The notes below the pieces were generated by a model. The model made no database searches, was not told the DNA's origin, and saw nothing but the letters and a program-made list of their open reading frames with translations. Source: Diphasiastrum complanatum (lineage: Eukaryota > Streptophyta > Lycopodiopsida > Lycopodiales > Lycopodiaceae). From it: DNA of 64,000 nt. Shown here piece after piece: positions 31,262 to 42,626 of the stretch (positions are counted from its first letter, which is position 1; every line of letters starts with the position of its first letter). The stretch is taken from assembly GCA_029204225.1 (NCBI GenBank), contig CM055111.1, forward strand, positions 48,225,594-48,289,593, given 5' to 3'. The position numbers were made by a program, and so were the translations under genes.

Positions 31262-31497
31262 ACGTGGATTATCCATGCCAAAAAGTTTTTGAACACGCCT
31301 CCAGCCAGTCCACCGGTGTTTTTCTGACACGGTGCCGAAAAATCTATGCTCGTGGATTATCCACGCGAAATTGAATTTTGAAAATTCTGGCAACTGTTTG
31401 GGAGGGAAGCTTGGCGGCGCCATAAGGCAGGTTTCGCGTGGATAATCCACGCGTGGATAATCCACGCGTGGATGATCCACGCGTGGATGATCCACGC
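31262..31497. repeat. Palindromic 15-bp tandem repeat with two outlying copies
   Basis: Four head-to-tail units GCGTGGATAATCCAC / GCGTGGATGATCCAC at 31436-31495 plus GC. Single copies of CGTGGATTATCCA lie near 31263 and 31351. Each unit is itself a GTGGAT-N-ATCCAC dyad. Confidence 0.92.
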
Positions 31498-31570
31498 AAA
31501 TTTCAGTTTGTACTGCTTCTTCACTGGACCGGACCGAACGTTAAAGATATCCATGTGGTTTTTTTTTTTT

Positions 31571-31764
31571 TGCTTGCATGTTGATAATGAAATGAAGTTA
31601 GTTAAATAAATATTTCTCTAAAGTGAATTGTATTATGATGAGGTTATATATTTTTTTTTCTAAAGTGAATTATATTATGATGAGTTTTTTTTTTTTTTTT
31701 TGCATGTTGATAATGAAATGGAATTAGTTAAATAAATATTTTTCTAAAGTGAATTATATTATGA
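31571..31764. repeat. AT-rich tandem duplication, period about 126 bp
   Basis: GCATGTTGATAATGAAATG to AAAGTGAATTATATTATGATG occurs twice (31576 and 31702), with a partial copy of the tail between. Each copy is preceded by a poly(T) run. Confidence 0.85.
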
Positions 31765-32279
31765 TGTTCCTAGATGATTGGGATTTTTTATGACGTCAGC
31801 CACCTACTTCTGTAAGACAATTGACTCGAGCTACCAAGAGGGTAATTATGCATGATCTAAAGCTTTGATAGCCAGGGGTTTAGGGTCTACCCTAATGGCA
31901 CTCTACCCTAATCTCATATCCGAGATCATTTGATATGGATTGAGAGCTTATTTTGTACATACTTTGAGAGATTATCAAGAGATGGTGATTTTGGCAAGTT
32001 TGCTCTTTAATGAGGAATTGATGAATGATGAATGTGATGTTTTTTGTGTCTAATTAATATATCTGAATCTGAACAAAGTACTATACTTTCCACATGTGTG
32101 ACAGGATGTGAAGATCAATTATTTCTAGTTTTATTGTGGTGTTCAAAAGCTCTTGCCAATTAGATGCAAAATAGGTTGAATTGTGTGTAGGTTTTCTATC
32201 TATTAGATATAAGTGAAACATTTGATGCTTTTTCAATGTTTTAGTATCCGATTGAGGTTCATAACCTCTGATTTTAACA
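31765..32279 (+). mobile_element. Copia LTR (third family) with primer site
   Basis: TGTTCCTAG to ATTTTAACA, directly followed by TGGTATCAGAGCC at 32280-32292. The left border is the first TG after the AT-rich duplication and is a guess. Confidence 0.6.
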
Positions 32280-32419
32280 TGGTATCAGAGCCCAAATGCA
32301 ACCATCAAGGCTCAAATACAAGAAAGAGAGAAGGAATTACAAGTTGATGATTGTTTAATTTTTATTGCTCTTATTACTACCTTAAGTTTGATGGTGTTCC
32401 TTCAAGTGTGAATGAAACT

Positions 32420-32670
32420 TTAGCAACAAAAGAGTGATTTGAAGCAATGAAAAGTGAGTATATGATGCATTGTTTGAGATACTTGTAAAATTATTGATCC
32501 TCCATCAAAGATACAAAATGTTACTGTTTGCAAATGGGTCTTTAAGATCAAGCTTAATCAAGATGGTAGTGTGAACAATTATAAAACAAGACTAGTTGCC
32601 AAGGGATATGCTCAATTCAAGGGGATTGACTATGATGAAACACTTGATTCAGTCATAGTTTGTGGTGGTG
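32420..32670 (+). pseudogene. Copia reverse transcriptase fragment
   Basis: VTVCKWVFKIKLNQDGSVNN, YKTRLVAKGYAQFKGIDYDE, then TLDSV, the N-terminal block of copia RT. Gag, protease and integrase are missing between the primer site and this block, and the sequence after it is unrelated. A deletion relic. Confidence 0.8.
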
Positions 32671-32939
32671 ATTTCATTAACTCACATGGTTTTAGTGATT
32701 TAATGCCTTTGCAACATTTCTTAAAAAATGAGAATTTTCTTGGAACATAAAATTGTACATCTATCTTCACCAACATTATTTCCAAAAAAATGGGATTGAA
32801 GTCAAACTATGTCTATTCTTTTCACTTACTTGACCAAAAATGAGATTCTATTTTGGCTAAATAGCTATCATTTGAAAACATTGCAAGAATCAATTTCATT
32901 CAGAATTGCAATAATCAATTTTTATTCAAAATTACAAAA

Positions 32940-33144
32940 ATCAATTTCATTAGCGATAGCATCTTGCAATTCATCTCCTCTTAGATGATTTTCATCATCA
33001 GTCTCACTTTCAAAAAAAAAATTCATCATCCTAACTATTAGAGTCTCTATTCTCAACATTTATGGAAGTGGGTGCTTCAAGTATTGTTTGAAGATTTACT
33101 ACATCTCTAGGTAGCTCAATCTCATGGTTAAAATGAAGATTTTT
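32940..33144 (-). pseudogene. Possible CACTA transposase tail
   Basis: The minus strand has an acidic stretch ESETDDENHLRGDEL near 33020. It lies directly across the inserted LTR element from the DUF4216 part at 35400, so it may be its continuation. Weak. Confidence 0.3.
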
Positions 33145-33632
33145 TGTAAGGATCACCAAATGAAGATCTGACTAGATCCTGTTGCAAAACAACCAAAAGG
33201 ACACCTGTGGAGCAAAACCACCCATCCAAACCTAGATCCCTCCTGGAGTTTCCTCCTGGACCTAGCCCCCAAGCCATAGTGAAGAACCTAAGAGAGAGGA
33301 GGAGAAACAGACTCAATAAACTGAATTTCCAATAGGAGGATGGGCGAGTTTCCAATGGACGTATTCTCCTCAGAGAGAGAGAATATTCTCCCTAGGATTC
33401 CCATGCAACCTATATTGAGCTACTAACCTCTTATTCTTGCATTAAAGCTGTCATTCACTATGCATGTGCTCCTATGTCCAATTATAGGTCTAGGCCCTCA
33501 TATGATTATTAATTACTTTACAGGCCAAGCCCAGAATGACGAGGCATAACCAATAACCATATACACCTGGAGTGACCGGCTATCCACATTGGGAATTATT
33601 CTGATTCCCTTGTACAGGACATGGACATAACA
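33145..33632 (-). repeat. 3' LTR of chromovirus derivative copy 2
   Basis: TGTAAGGATCACC to GGACATAACA. Shares long identical blocks with 34877-35363. Confidence 0.8.
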
Positions 33633-34876
33633 TTCTTCCCCCCTTAAACCAGTTCTGTCCTTAGAACGAGTAACCAGGAAAAATCCAATTTGTATGTTTT
33701 TAACTCTTCCCATGAATCATTATCCTCAATTTGACCAACCAACCTAAGCAAGCACACAAAGATAGAACAATTTCTCAATTGTTTATCTCTGATCCTGAGT
33801 ACTCATTCAGGGTCCAAAGGTACATTGAGCGATAAATTTTTCAAATGGACAAAATCTTCAATACATCAAACTGTCATCATCATATAAACTAAATTTACAT
33901 GATACATCGGATGAGCAGTTGACCAAATCTGAAGATTAAGTTTAACAGCTAACAAATCAATCATTTAACTTTCACAATTACCCTGGAAATCAATCTTTAG
34001 TCTGATTTCAATATCAAATAAGTATTTAGAGATGGGATAATTATCAAATTATCTGTCTCTACAATGAAATACTATATCGACCTTTTAGTACACTAAAAAA
34101 TCAATTTCCCTATAGGGTTTGATTCTCTCCAATCTAATAACATCATCTTCATGTACCTCAATTTACATGAATTATTGGGTGAGTCCTCATCTTACATTGG
34201 AAATCAATGTTCAAAAGTTAAAGATCCAAAATAATTACAGTTCAAGACTATTCACAATTACTTGTAGACCTGTCATAAATGCTTCTTGGTACAAAACTCA
34301 TCCCACCAAAATCTCTTAGGAGATCCATCAAGATAAAAATGACTTCAACTCAATCTTGAGTAACCCAAATACTCTCCTGAGATAAGTGCTCTATTCCTAG
34401 CATTACATACCAAAAAATAGCAACTATTCAATCTTTATAGACTTAACTGCTCCTAATTAACCGGAGATTTTAGGCTGAAAAAACTGTATACGAGCATTCC
34501 TTGACTACAATCTGTAAAGGTAAGCAAAATCTTCATAAGTAAACAATTACTTAATGAAAATGCCTGTGAGATCCCCTTATAGACCAGCATAAAACTATTC
34601 TACTAGATTTACATTATTCTTGGTCCTTATTGATCCCCAGAGTAAGAAATGCTTCTTAATTGACAAATTCACAAAATCTTCAACTAAAAATGAAGGGAAG
34701 AGTGCTCTTAACAATTGACTGATTTCAACTCAATAAGATCATTCACTTTATAAGTCATTTCTGTTTGATCAATAACCAATGAATTGGAACAAATCGAAAA
34801 CGTCCATGGTTTCTTCAAATTTTATGTAAACTGGGATTTCCAAATTCCATTCAATATGGACCTAAACTGTGAAAAT

Positions 34877-35363
34877 TGACCAAACACCAAATGAAGATCT
34901 GACTAGATCCTGTTGCAAAAAACCAAAAGGACACCTGTGGAGCAAAACCACCCATCCAAACCTAGATCCCTCCTGGAGTTTCCTCCTGGACCTAGCCCCC
35001 AAGCCATAGTGAAGAACCTAAGAGAGAGGAGGAGAAACAGGCTCAAGAAACTGAATTTCCAATAGGAGGATGGGGGAGTTTCCAATGGACATATTCTCCT
35101 CATGAGAGAGAGAATATTCTCCCTAGGATTCCCATGCAACCTATATTGAGCTATTAACCTCCTATTCTTGCATTAAAACAATCATTCACTACGCATGTGC
35201 TCCTATGTCCAATTAGAGGTCTGGGCCCTCATATGATTATTAATTACTTTACAGGCCAAGCCCGGAATGACGAGGCATAACCAATAACCATATGCACCTA
35301 GAGTGACCGGCTATCCACATTAGGAATTATTCTGATTCCCTTGTACAGGACATGGATGTAACA
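34877..35363 (-). repeat. 5' LTR of chromovirus derivative copy 2
   Basis: Matches the left LTR from CACCAAATGAAGATC onward to GGATGTAACA. Confidence 0.78.
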
Positions 35364-35399
35364 TTTTCCATTTCATTCTCAACATTTGCACCCTCAAAT

Positions 35400-37143
35400 A
35401 CTCGTCGTGAACGTGGTTCAACTTGAGCTACAAACCACCATATCTTGTTTAGTCGATTTGGTTGAAAAAACACCTACAAAAATTATTATTTTAGAACGTA
35501 TCGAAAACTCAAATACTGAAGTCACTTGCAATAAAATGAAAAACATGATAGCATAGCATGTGCACCTACTCACAATGACGAGGCAACACCAACGTGTCAA
35601 AGGACTCCATGCTCAATGTTTTTGATGAATCAATCGCAAAAAATCCACTTGGATCCGATTTTACGGTTGCATTTGGCCCTCTACAAACTACCTTGAACCA
35701 TTTCACATCAAATAAAAAATAGTGTCCACTTTCACCAAATGACACATCATAAATATTCTGTATAGTTCCTACGTATTCTATGTCTCCTGAGATGGGATTC
35801 CGATCTTGTGCACTGCTTTGACTTTCTTGTTGGAAAGATGCTATTACACCACAATCGTGTGTGCGTCTCTTGTTATCAATCCTTTCAACATGAAAGTCGA
35901 AACCAAAAGCTCATATAGCATTATACATTTTGCACTGCCACATGACAAACATGAATCTCATAAATAATCACTGTAAATGAACATGGTGTTTCAAAATGAT
36001 TAAACAAATATTATTATAAAATACGCGTTTGATATTTTTTGTCCCTCTTTTGTTGCTTTTTGTAGTGTGCCATGCATCCACATAATAATGCATTGCTTGG
36101 CCAATGGCTCAACATCATGTGAACTTGTGGCCATGTGTCTACCTCTATTCTGTCGTTGGCACTTTCTAGACAAGGCCCTCTCGTTTTTCTCTTCTTCATA
36201 TAGGTCTAACCATTTATCCATAACTCCACAATTATAAAGCATAATGTAAAAAAAATTTCTCGTTGGAAGGGTGTCAACCTATGGACCTTTCCCATCCCTT
36301 GAGGTTTTTCACCAGTTACCTCTTCGGCTTCCTCATCACGCCACAATAGTGGAGCAGATGGATGTAGTTGGTGCAAATTTTCAGTAACGTAAAAGAGAGA
36401 TTCATGTACTAACCATCCCTCTGACATGCTACCTTCAGGCCTTGCCTTTTGACGCACAAAATCTTTTAAGACTTTCATGTATCTTTCCATAAAGAACATC
36501 CACCTAAAAAGTCACAAATGGTTAAAAATAAGTGTTTTATTTAATGAGTTCATGTATCAATTGATTTAGTTTAAATACACATGCAAAAAGAAAATTTATG
36601 CACTTATACCTAGTGTGCACTGGACCAACAATAGAAACTTCTTCAACCAAGTGCACCAATAAATGCACTTGCGAGTCCATGATGGAAGTCGAAAAATATC
36701 TCTCAAACAAGCACACAATCTCCACCATATCCTCATGTCTCTTGTGAAGATCCAACTCATGGATTTCTTTTGAACACATCCATCTGCAACATATTCAATC
36801 CATTTTATATCTATTTGAATTTCCAGTCAATAAATACTAAATAAAAAATTACACCAAGTACATGTAAATACCTGACAATGATTGATAGTTTGTATATGGT
36901 CTCACAAGTATCTTTTGACAAGCATCCGTGAATTGACAATGGATAGATGAATTGAATCATCTTTAGCCAATCACAAGATTTGAGACCTTGCAACTTTCCA
37001 TCCACTGTGAATGATGACCGTAGAAAATGGGCAAAACCAATTGGTGTTCTAATGTCATGAATAATGGAGCGCACATGGTTAAGCTCCTCCTTAGTAAATG
37101 TCCAAGGTACTTTTGGAGCATGATCTTCACTCCCATACTTCAC
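35400..37143 (-). pseudogene. CACTA (En/Spm) transposase C-terminal part: DUF4218 and DUF4216
   Basis: C-terminal region of a TNP2-type CACTA transposase. Reading leftward: GLKSCDWLKMIQFIYPLSIH, then an exon with CLFERYFSTSIMDSQVHLLV, HLVEEVSIVGPVHTR, then WMFFMERYMKVLKDFVRQKA and RPEGSMSEGWL, the conserved DUF4218 order ending GPV..R-WM..ER..K..V...ARPEGS. A DUF4216-like block follows near 35850-35600 (GTIQNIYDV, FLFDVKWFKVV). Introns with GTATTT and GTATAA donors at about 36871 and 36607 look intact. A frameshift in a T/A run near 36240 and missing N-terminal Transposase_21 sequence mark it as a relic. Confidence 0.78.
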
Positions 37144-37177
37144 TACTTTTTAACTCTTAAAGTTTTTATTTGATACA

Positions 37178-38315
37178 ATGTCTTCAAGTGGTAGGTCAAG
37201 TGGGAGACCATCTAGGAGAAGAGCTCGTGAGGAGCCCGAAGAATATAATCAAGAGTGGTTTGAGAATCTATCTCCTCAACAAAGAGATAGAATAAAAAAT
37301 CTTGTGTGATCTTCTTTGGGTGAATCATCCGAGAGAAAAGATTCTGAAGATGCCCCTTCCCAGGAATCGTGTAGTGTGTATTATGATCTTAATTCACGTG
37401 GTGGACAGTTATAACGTGGTGGAGTTATAAAAAATACGCGTGGCAATGTAGTTCATGCATGTTGCGTGATTTAGTTGCTTTATATTTTGGTAAAGATTAC
37501 ATGATGGATTGGTCCTCCCAATCGCTTCAAGACAAAAATAAAATAATAGAGACTTTATATTCTGAATTCCCTTGATCCAATGCTTTTAGTAGGACTTGGG
37601 CCTTGAATTCAATGTGCCTTTGGATTTGAAACACAAGGCAATTGATGAGAAGAGCCGTGAGGAATCCCAAAAATCCCACGAAGCCTGGATGGTGCTCCAA
37701 AAGGGATTGGAGGAAGGTGAAAGGGGAATTGTTGCAAAACAATCCCCAAAAGTATGAACAACAACGTAGGGCTACCGCCGAGAAGCTCTTAAAACATGGC
37801 CAAAGTCACTTGGGATCAGGAGGAAGGGGCAATCTAGAGGCCCAATTTGTAAGTGCAATATTTTTTACTATGATTCTATATTTGTAGTGAGATTGTTAAT
37901 GTTTTTTATTGCTAAACTATGTTTTTTTGTTGAATGTAGCTTACTGATTTTAGAAGACACATGACCGCTACGGAGGACAAACAAGGTTACGATCATGGAT
38001 ATGCCGGCCTTAAGGCTTTTATGGAATCCCATGGATTGTTTCCAATCGTAAACTCTTAACCTTTATTGTTTTGTGATTGTTTACTTTGTGGTTTACAAGT
38101 AAGTTTAATCTCAATTTAATTGAATCTTTGATTCTATTTTGTAGAGAGGCCCTACAACTTCAAGAGTTCATGATGTGGAAGAAAATGTGGAAAATATTGA
38201 GGAGCAAAATGTGGAAGAGAACATGAATGAGAGCGAAGGGGAGTTTGAAGATGTGGACACCAACATACACCTACAAGACGAAGGAAGTGAGGAGGGAGGA
38301 AGTGATGATGAGTAG
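37178..38315 (+). pseudogene. Plant transposase (Transposase_24/En-Spm ORF1-like), multi-exon
   Basis: Starts MSSSGRSSGRPSRRRAREEP with an in-frame TGA at about 37307. WSSQSLQDKNKIIETLYSEF and NPQKYEQQRRATAEKLLKHG with SHLGSGGRGNLEAQF match the plant Transposase_24 layout (W..lp..k..i...l...F, then NK.nR..k..H..GS). Splicing GTAAGT at 37850 to a GTTGAATGTAG acceptor joins LTDFRRHMTATEDKQGYDHG. A last exon RGPTTSRVHDVEEN runs through an acidic tail to TAG at 38313-38315. It diverges from the DUF4218 part only 35 bp away, so the CACTA element seems rearranged. Confidence 0.6.
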
Positions 38316-38439
38316 AGTTTTTAAATTAAATGTAAGGCCTTGTAGAAGGCAATGTATGAAGGGAGAATTTATTCTCTCATCAATGTACTTTTTTTTAAAT
38401 CATCAATATAATATTTTGGCACTACATCATTCTTGCAAA

Positions 38440-38640
38440 AAAATTGAATGCATGTATTTTTAATTTATGAATGCAAATGTATATTCTATTGAATGCACGT
38501 TTATTGAATGCAAATGTATCTATTGATGTATTCAATGCAATGTATAGTCTATTTAATACACATCTAAGGATTGCAAATGTATCTATTGATGAATTCAATG
38601 CAATGTATCTATTTTAGCACATGATTTGCATGCTAGAATG
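38440..38640. repeat. AT-rich short repeats, possible CACTA subterminal repeats
   Basis: GCAAATGTATCTATTGATG followed by ATTCAATGCAATGTAT occurs at about 38511 and 38575, with further TGAATGCA(A/C) variants. CACTA elements typically carry such subterminal motifs; no CACTA terminus was found. Confidence 0.45.
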
Positions 38641-38689
38641 CACAATAGAAAGAAATGGAAAGCACAATGGAAAGTAATGAAAACCACAA

Positions 38690-39103
38690 TATAATACATC
38701 AATAGATAACACATTAAGTTATCAACTAAATATCAAATGACTATCTTCCACTGAATCAGAGTATATCGCAGCCTCTCAAGCTACAAAGCAAGCAATTTGA
38801 TTGAGAAACTTTCTCTCATATATCAGTCTGAATTAATATGCTCCGACGACATTATTTTTTTATGATCAAAGTGCCATTGCTTTATTAGCCAACCCTAGGA
38901 TTCCAGGAGTAAGCACATTGAACTCAAGTATCACTTCGTCAAAAGCAAATTTCTCAACAAGGAGGTAGACTTGCAGTACTATAGAACACAAGATATGACA
39001 ACAGATATTTTTACCAAAGCATTAAGCTTGGAAGCACACAGAAGGTTTTGTGTTGAACTAAGTTTGAAGGTCAAGGCATTCAAGAATTCAGATTAAGGGG
39101 GAG
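38690..39103 (+). pseudogene. Copia RNase H end and purine tract
   Basis: LSSTESEYIAASQATKQAI then TGA in place of the usual Trp, then LRNFLSYIS, DQSAIALLANP and a degraded C-terminus, followed by AAGGGGGAG directly before an LTR. 3' end of a copia pol whose 5' part is absent. Confidence 0.8.
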
Positions 39104-40359
39104 TGTTGGATTATTCTCCTTCCTACTAATCGACTAATCGATTTTAGTCTTCGTCCATTGTTTATCCAGTTCTCCCGTGTTTTTTCAGTTTGTAGAATTA
39201 CAAGAGTTTTTACACAATCTGTAGAAATACACGGAGTTCGACAATAGTGTCGCGTTTTTCGCATTTTTTGCCTGTCAAGAATCTCGTGTAAAAATGCAGT
39301 TTTGCCTTCGTATTTTTCGCCAACAGGTTTTCACGTGTACAAAGGCAGCTTCGCTTTTTTCCTTTTTTTATTTTTCAAACTGCCTCAAATTGCTAAGGCA
39401 ATTACTTCGGCAAAGTATTGGGTCCTACCCCAGTTTCTGGAGAACGAGCTTTTGCGACACAATCGCAATTTTCGCAAAATGCCAGAAGCCTCAAATGCTA
39501 AGGAAAAGACTCTACTGAAGACCTTCGCATTTTTCGCCCTTCGAGATTTTCTCTCACTTCGGTTTTTTTTGTTTTTTCTCTGATGACAGTTTAACGTTCA
39601 TTTCTACAGAGCGACAATTTCGCTCATTTATGCAGACAAACTATTTATGACAATTTTGTCGCCGCTTATCAGTAATCAATTTTTGAGAAAGAACTAGATG
39701 AATGCCAATGGATCCAGCCAACTAGCAGTCACATTTGACGACCTAACTACTTAGTATAAATCAAATTTTCATACATCTCATTATCAAGACTTACACAAGA
39801 AGTCCAAAATCATGAATTGTAAAGGAGCTGAGTGTTATTACACGACGCTTCGTGCGCTCTTATCAAGCAGATCATTCACGACCAGAAATTATTGTAGATA
39901 GCTCTCTATCAAGCTTTCAAGCTTGAACTCTCTTGAGCACTGTAGCTCAGTCTTTTAGAGATTATTTTAGAGTTGCTATTCTGCTTAGCAGCAGAGTCGT
40001 TTATTTCGGACTTATTCTCAGTTACTCAGAGATAGCTTTAGAGTGTGTGGTTTCTATCCGCTATTGTTTTGCGCTCATTAGGATCTGATCTTGTTTTCCT
40101 GAATTGATACTATCTTCTTATTGTGTCCAGTATGTGTCAGAATGCATGCATCTTTGTATTGCTTTTGTAACTGATAGAAATTGTCTGAGAATTCAATACT
40201 TTATATTTGGCTACGTAATCACTTAGTATCTAGCAAAAGTTAGTTTCTAAAGATTGAATGTGATTATCATGACTACTGCTTTGTTCAATTTTTGATAGGC
40301 ATAGTCATGCATTGGAAGTAGGAAGTTTCCACACTATATTATCCCACCTATTTCTAACA
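39104..40359 (+). repeat. Copia LTR shared by two internal fragments, 1256 bp
   Basis: TGTTGGATTATTC to TATTTCTAACA. RNase H plus purine tract on its left and primer site plus gag on its right, so it serves as 3' LTR of one unit and 5' LTR of the next. Confidence 0.8.
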
Positions 40360-40371
40360 TGGTATCAGAGC
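40360..40371 (+). other. Copia primer binding site
   Basis: TGGTATCAGAGC immediately after the LTR. Confidence 0.85.
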
Positions 40372-40659
40372 AATACCTGCATGGTATCAAATCATACTAT
40401 CATAGTATTAGTGTTAGATCACTACTTCTTTATCTGAACTGATACGATATCAGATCTGTGATCTCTATCAAGGCCTAATACTATCATGGTATCAAAGTTA
40501 TGCGCATGTGAAGCTCTAATACTTGATATCTTTCGCGATATCAAATTGATATCATATTCTTCAGGTCATCTCATCCTTTCAGTATCATAGAATTGTTTTC
40601 CTATTGTTGGCATTACTATATCTTAGCGTCATCGATACAATCAACAGACTAAGTTCCAA

Positions 40660-41304
40660 ATGGATTCTCAAAGTAAAGTTAGTCTTATCACAGACAAGCT
40701 GAAGGGATCCAATTATCATTTGTGGAAATTTAAGATGAAGACCTTGCTGATTGCCAATGGATTGTGGGATGTTGTTATAGGTACAGAAGTAAAGCCTAAA
40801 GACAACACAGAAGACTCAAAGTGAAAAGCGAAGGATGGTAAAGCTTTCGTGCTCATCATCCTTAATATATCAGATACTCAGATTGGACACATAGCTGAAA
40901 CCAGAACTTCAAAAGAAGTTTGGGACATCCTGAACTCACTATATGATGTGAGGGACGTAACTACCAAGTTACATCTACGAAGGAAATTTTTCACATTCAA
41001 GATGTCTAATGGTGATTCTCTTCAGACTCACATTAACCAGTTTAAGAATCTCTTGCAACAGATGGCCGCTGTCAGATCAGTCATAGATGATCAAGATGCA
41101 ATTATGACATTGCTTTCAAGTCTGCCCTCTACATATGAGAACTGGGTGATGATCATATCGACACACTCAAATTTAACTCTTACCAGAGTTATCCCTATGT
41201 TGTTGCAAGAAGACAATCGAAGAAGTCAAGACACTTTGTCTACTTCCTCCTCTCAGGCTCTGTATGTCAACAAAGGCTCTATAGTAGCCTTTTTATCCTC
41301 ATAG
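40660..41304 (+). pseudogene. Copia gag (UBN2-type), copy B
   Basis: MDSQSKVSLITDKLKGSNYH, LWKFKMKTLLIANGLWDVV, then DSK-TGA-K as in copy A; from 40849 the frame stays open: ILNISDTQIGHIAETRTSKE, LRRKFFTFKMSNGDSLQTHI, LLSSLPSTYENWVMIIST, up to SSQALYVNKG. It ends before the zinc knuckle where unrelated sequence begins. Better preserved than copy A. Confidence 0.8.
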
Positions 41305-41373
41305 ATATAAGGTGAAGAGACACAATCTGTCACTTCAATATAAACTAAATTTGCTTCTTTAATTACATATGTA

Positions 41374-41535
41374 CACCCATAATTGAGGCTCGCTTACGGA
41401 GACTCAGGCATAATTTAAGCTCACTTCTGGAGACTCACCCATAATTTAGGCTCGCTTGTGGAGACTCACCCATAATTTAGGCTCGCTTGTGGAGACTCAC
41501 TTACAATTTAGGCTCACTTGTGGAGACTCACCTAT
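41374..41535. repeat. Minisatellite, about five 31-bp units
   Basis: Unit TTAGGCTCGCTTGTGGAGAC followed by TCACCCATAAT, with variants (AAGCTCAC, ACGGAGAC). Confidence 0.9.
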
Positions 41536-41930
41536 TGAATCATTCATAAGGAGGTCACTCTCTTCACAACTAGCTCTTTACTCTCTGTGAAGACCGAATC
41601 CTCTATGTATGGACATAGAGATATTCCCTTTGCAGCTATATCTAAGAGGTTGTGATTAGGTAATGAAGTGGTCAAGCGGCCATCAGTATCTATATGTTTA
41701 AAACTCATGGTTTTAGCAATTTCTTTCCCAAAATTCTCATCTTTTTTTGTCTCTTTTTAAAACGCTTTGAAAGAATCATTGATTTTGATCTCCTCTACTT
41801 GCAAAACATTCCTTGTGTTGTCGTCAGAGGGTATGGAACAAACTTTTGATGGTATTAGAGAAATATTTCTAGACTCTTGTTTATTTTCTGCTATCTCATG
41901 TTTCTTACTTGGCAACAATGGTGGTGGATC
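41536..41930. other. Left flank of intact copia, unassigned
   Basis: An open plus-strand frame from 41767 runs into the LTR but resembles no family I recognise. Confidence 0.35.
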
Positions 41931-42612
41931 TGTAAAAATTACAGCAAATAAGGATCCTAAAACACTTGAAATGATGAGGGAAACAATAGATTATGATTTC
42001 ATAAGATTAGCACAAGTTGAACCATCAAAATCCATCAAAAATCTATGCTTGAACCTCACTAAATGGCCCAAATCCTTGAAGAAGGCTTCACACGTGTGAA
42101 AGTACGGCCTCCCACAGTCTGAGTACTGTACACCAGACCTACATTCAATCCTATAATCATTAGTAATCACAAGTACTCAAACAATTATGAACATAGAGAG
42201 CAATTGCACCATTATGAGAGAAAAAACATGAAATTGCTTGATTGATTTTGGTGAGATATCATCACCTATATATACATGATCCATCACGGTTTTGGGCAGG
42301 TATGAGTAGCCCTAAACCTATCCCTAATGCTAATTTTGGTGGATCTTTCATCCCTACCAAGTTAGGGTTGGAATCTTGGAGATCCCTCAACAATGCAAAA
42401 ATTACCAAAAATAGCTCCTATTTTTTCTCCCTTGTATCTAAGCATAATTTGGACTCATTCCAAAGGTTCTAACACTTAGGTCTACTTGAGAACATCCTTA
42501 TGAATGGAATCCTATGCTATTTGGCACGTGTGACAAGCCACATCATGACCATCTAACTATTTACAAGTCATATGACCAAAACTAGTCAAGCTAGAATTGT
42601 GAATTTTTAACA
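41931..42612 (-). repeat. 3' LTR of intact copia
   Basis: TGTAAAAATTACAG to AATTTTTAACA on the plus strand. Same length and, as read, same sequence as 47407-48088 (offset 5476). Confidence 0.93.
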
Positions 42613-42624
42613 CTCCTCCTCACT
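42613..42624 (-). other. Polypurine tract of intact copia
   Basis: The minus strand AGTGAGGAGGAG abuts the 3' LTR. Confidence 0.8.
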
Positions 42625-42626
42625 AT

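Larger units (their letters stand above)
33145..35363 (-). mobile_element. Chromovirus-derived non-autonomous LTR element, copy 2
   Basis: LTRs of 488 and 487 bp surround 1.2 kb. Architecture as in copy 1: minus-strand LTR starting TGTTATG/TGTTACATCC, interior without gag or pol, a decayed chromodomain tail (IEDNDSWEEL, LRTELV), purine tract AAGGGGGGAAGAA, LTR. Flanks are TTTTT and TTTTC, a weak duplication. The first bases of the right LTR differ from the left, so the 5' border is approximate. Confidence 0.75.

Noticed and set aside
31357-31554. Minus-strand frame with repeated WIIHA peptides
   Set aside because: Produced by the 15-bp palindromic repeat; no start context or partner gene.
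41374-41535. Possible CRISPR-like array
   Set aside because: Units are contiguous without spacers and the DNA is plant nuclear; it is a minisatellite.
42242-42472. 76-residue frame, also present identically at 47718-47948
   Set aside because: Lies inside the two copia LTRs; the identity reflects LTR duplication, not a conserved gene.
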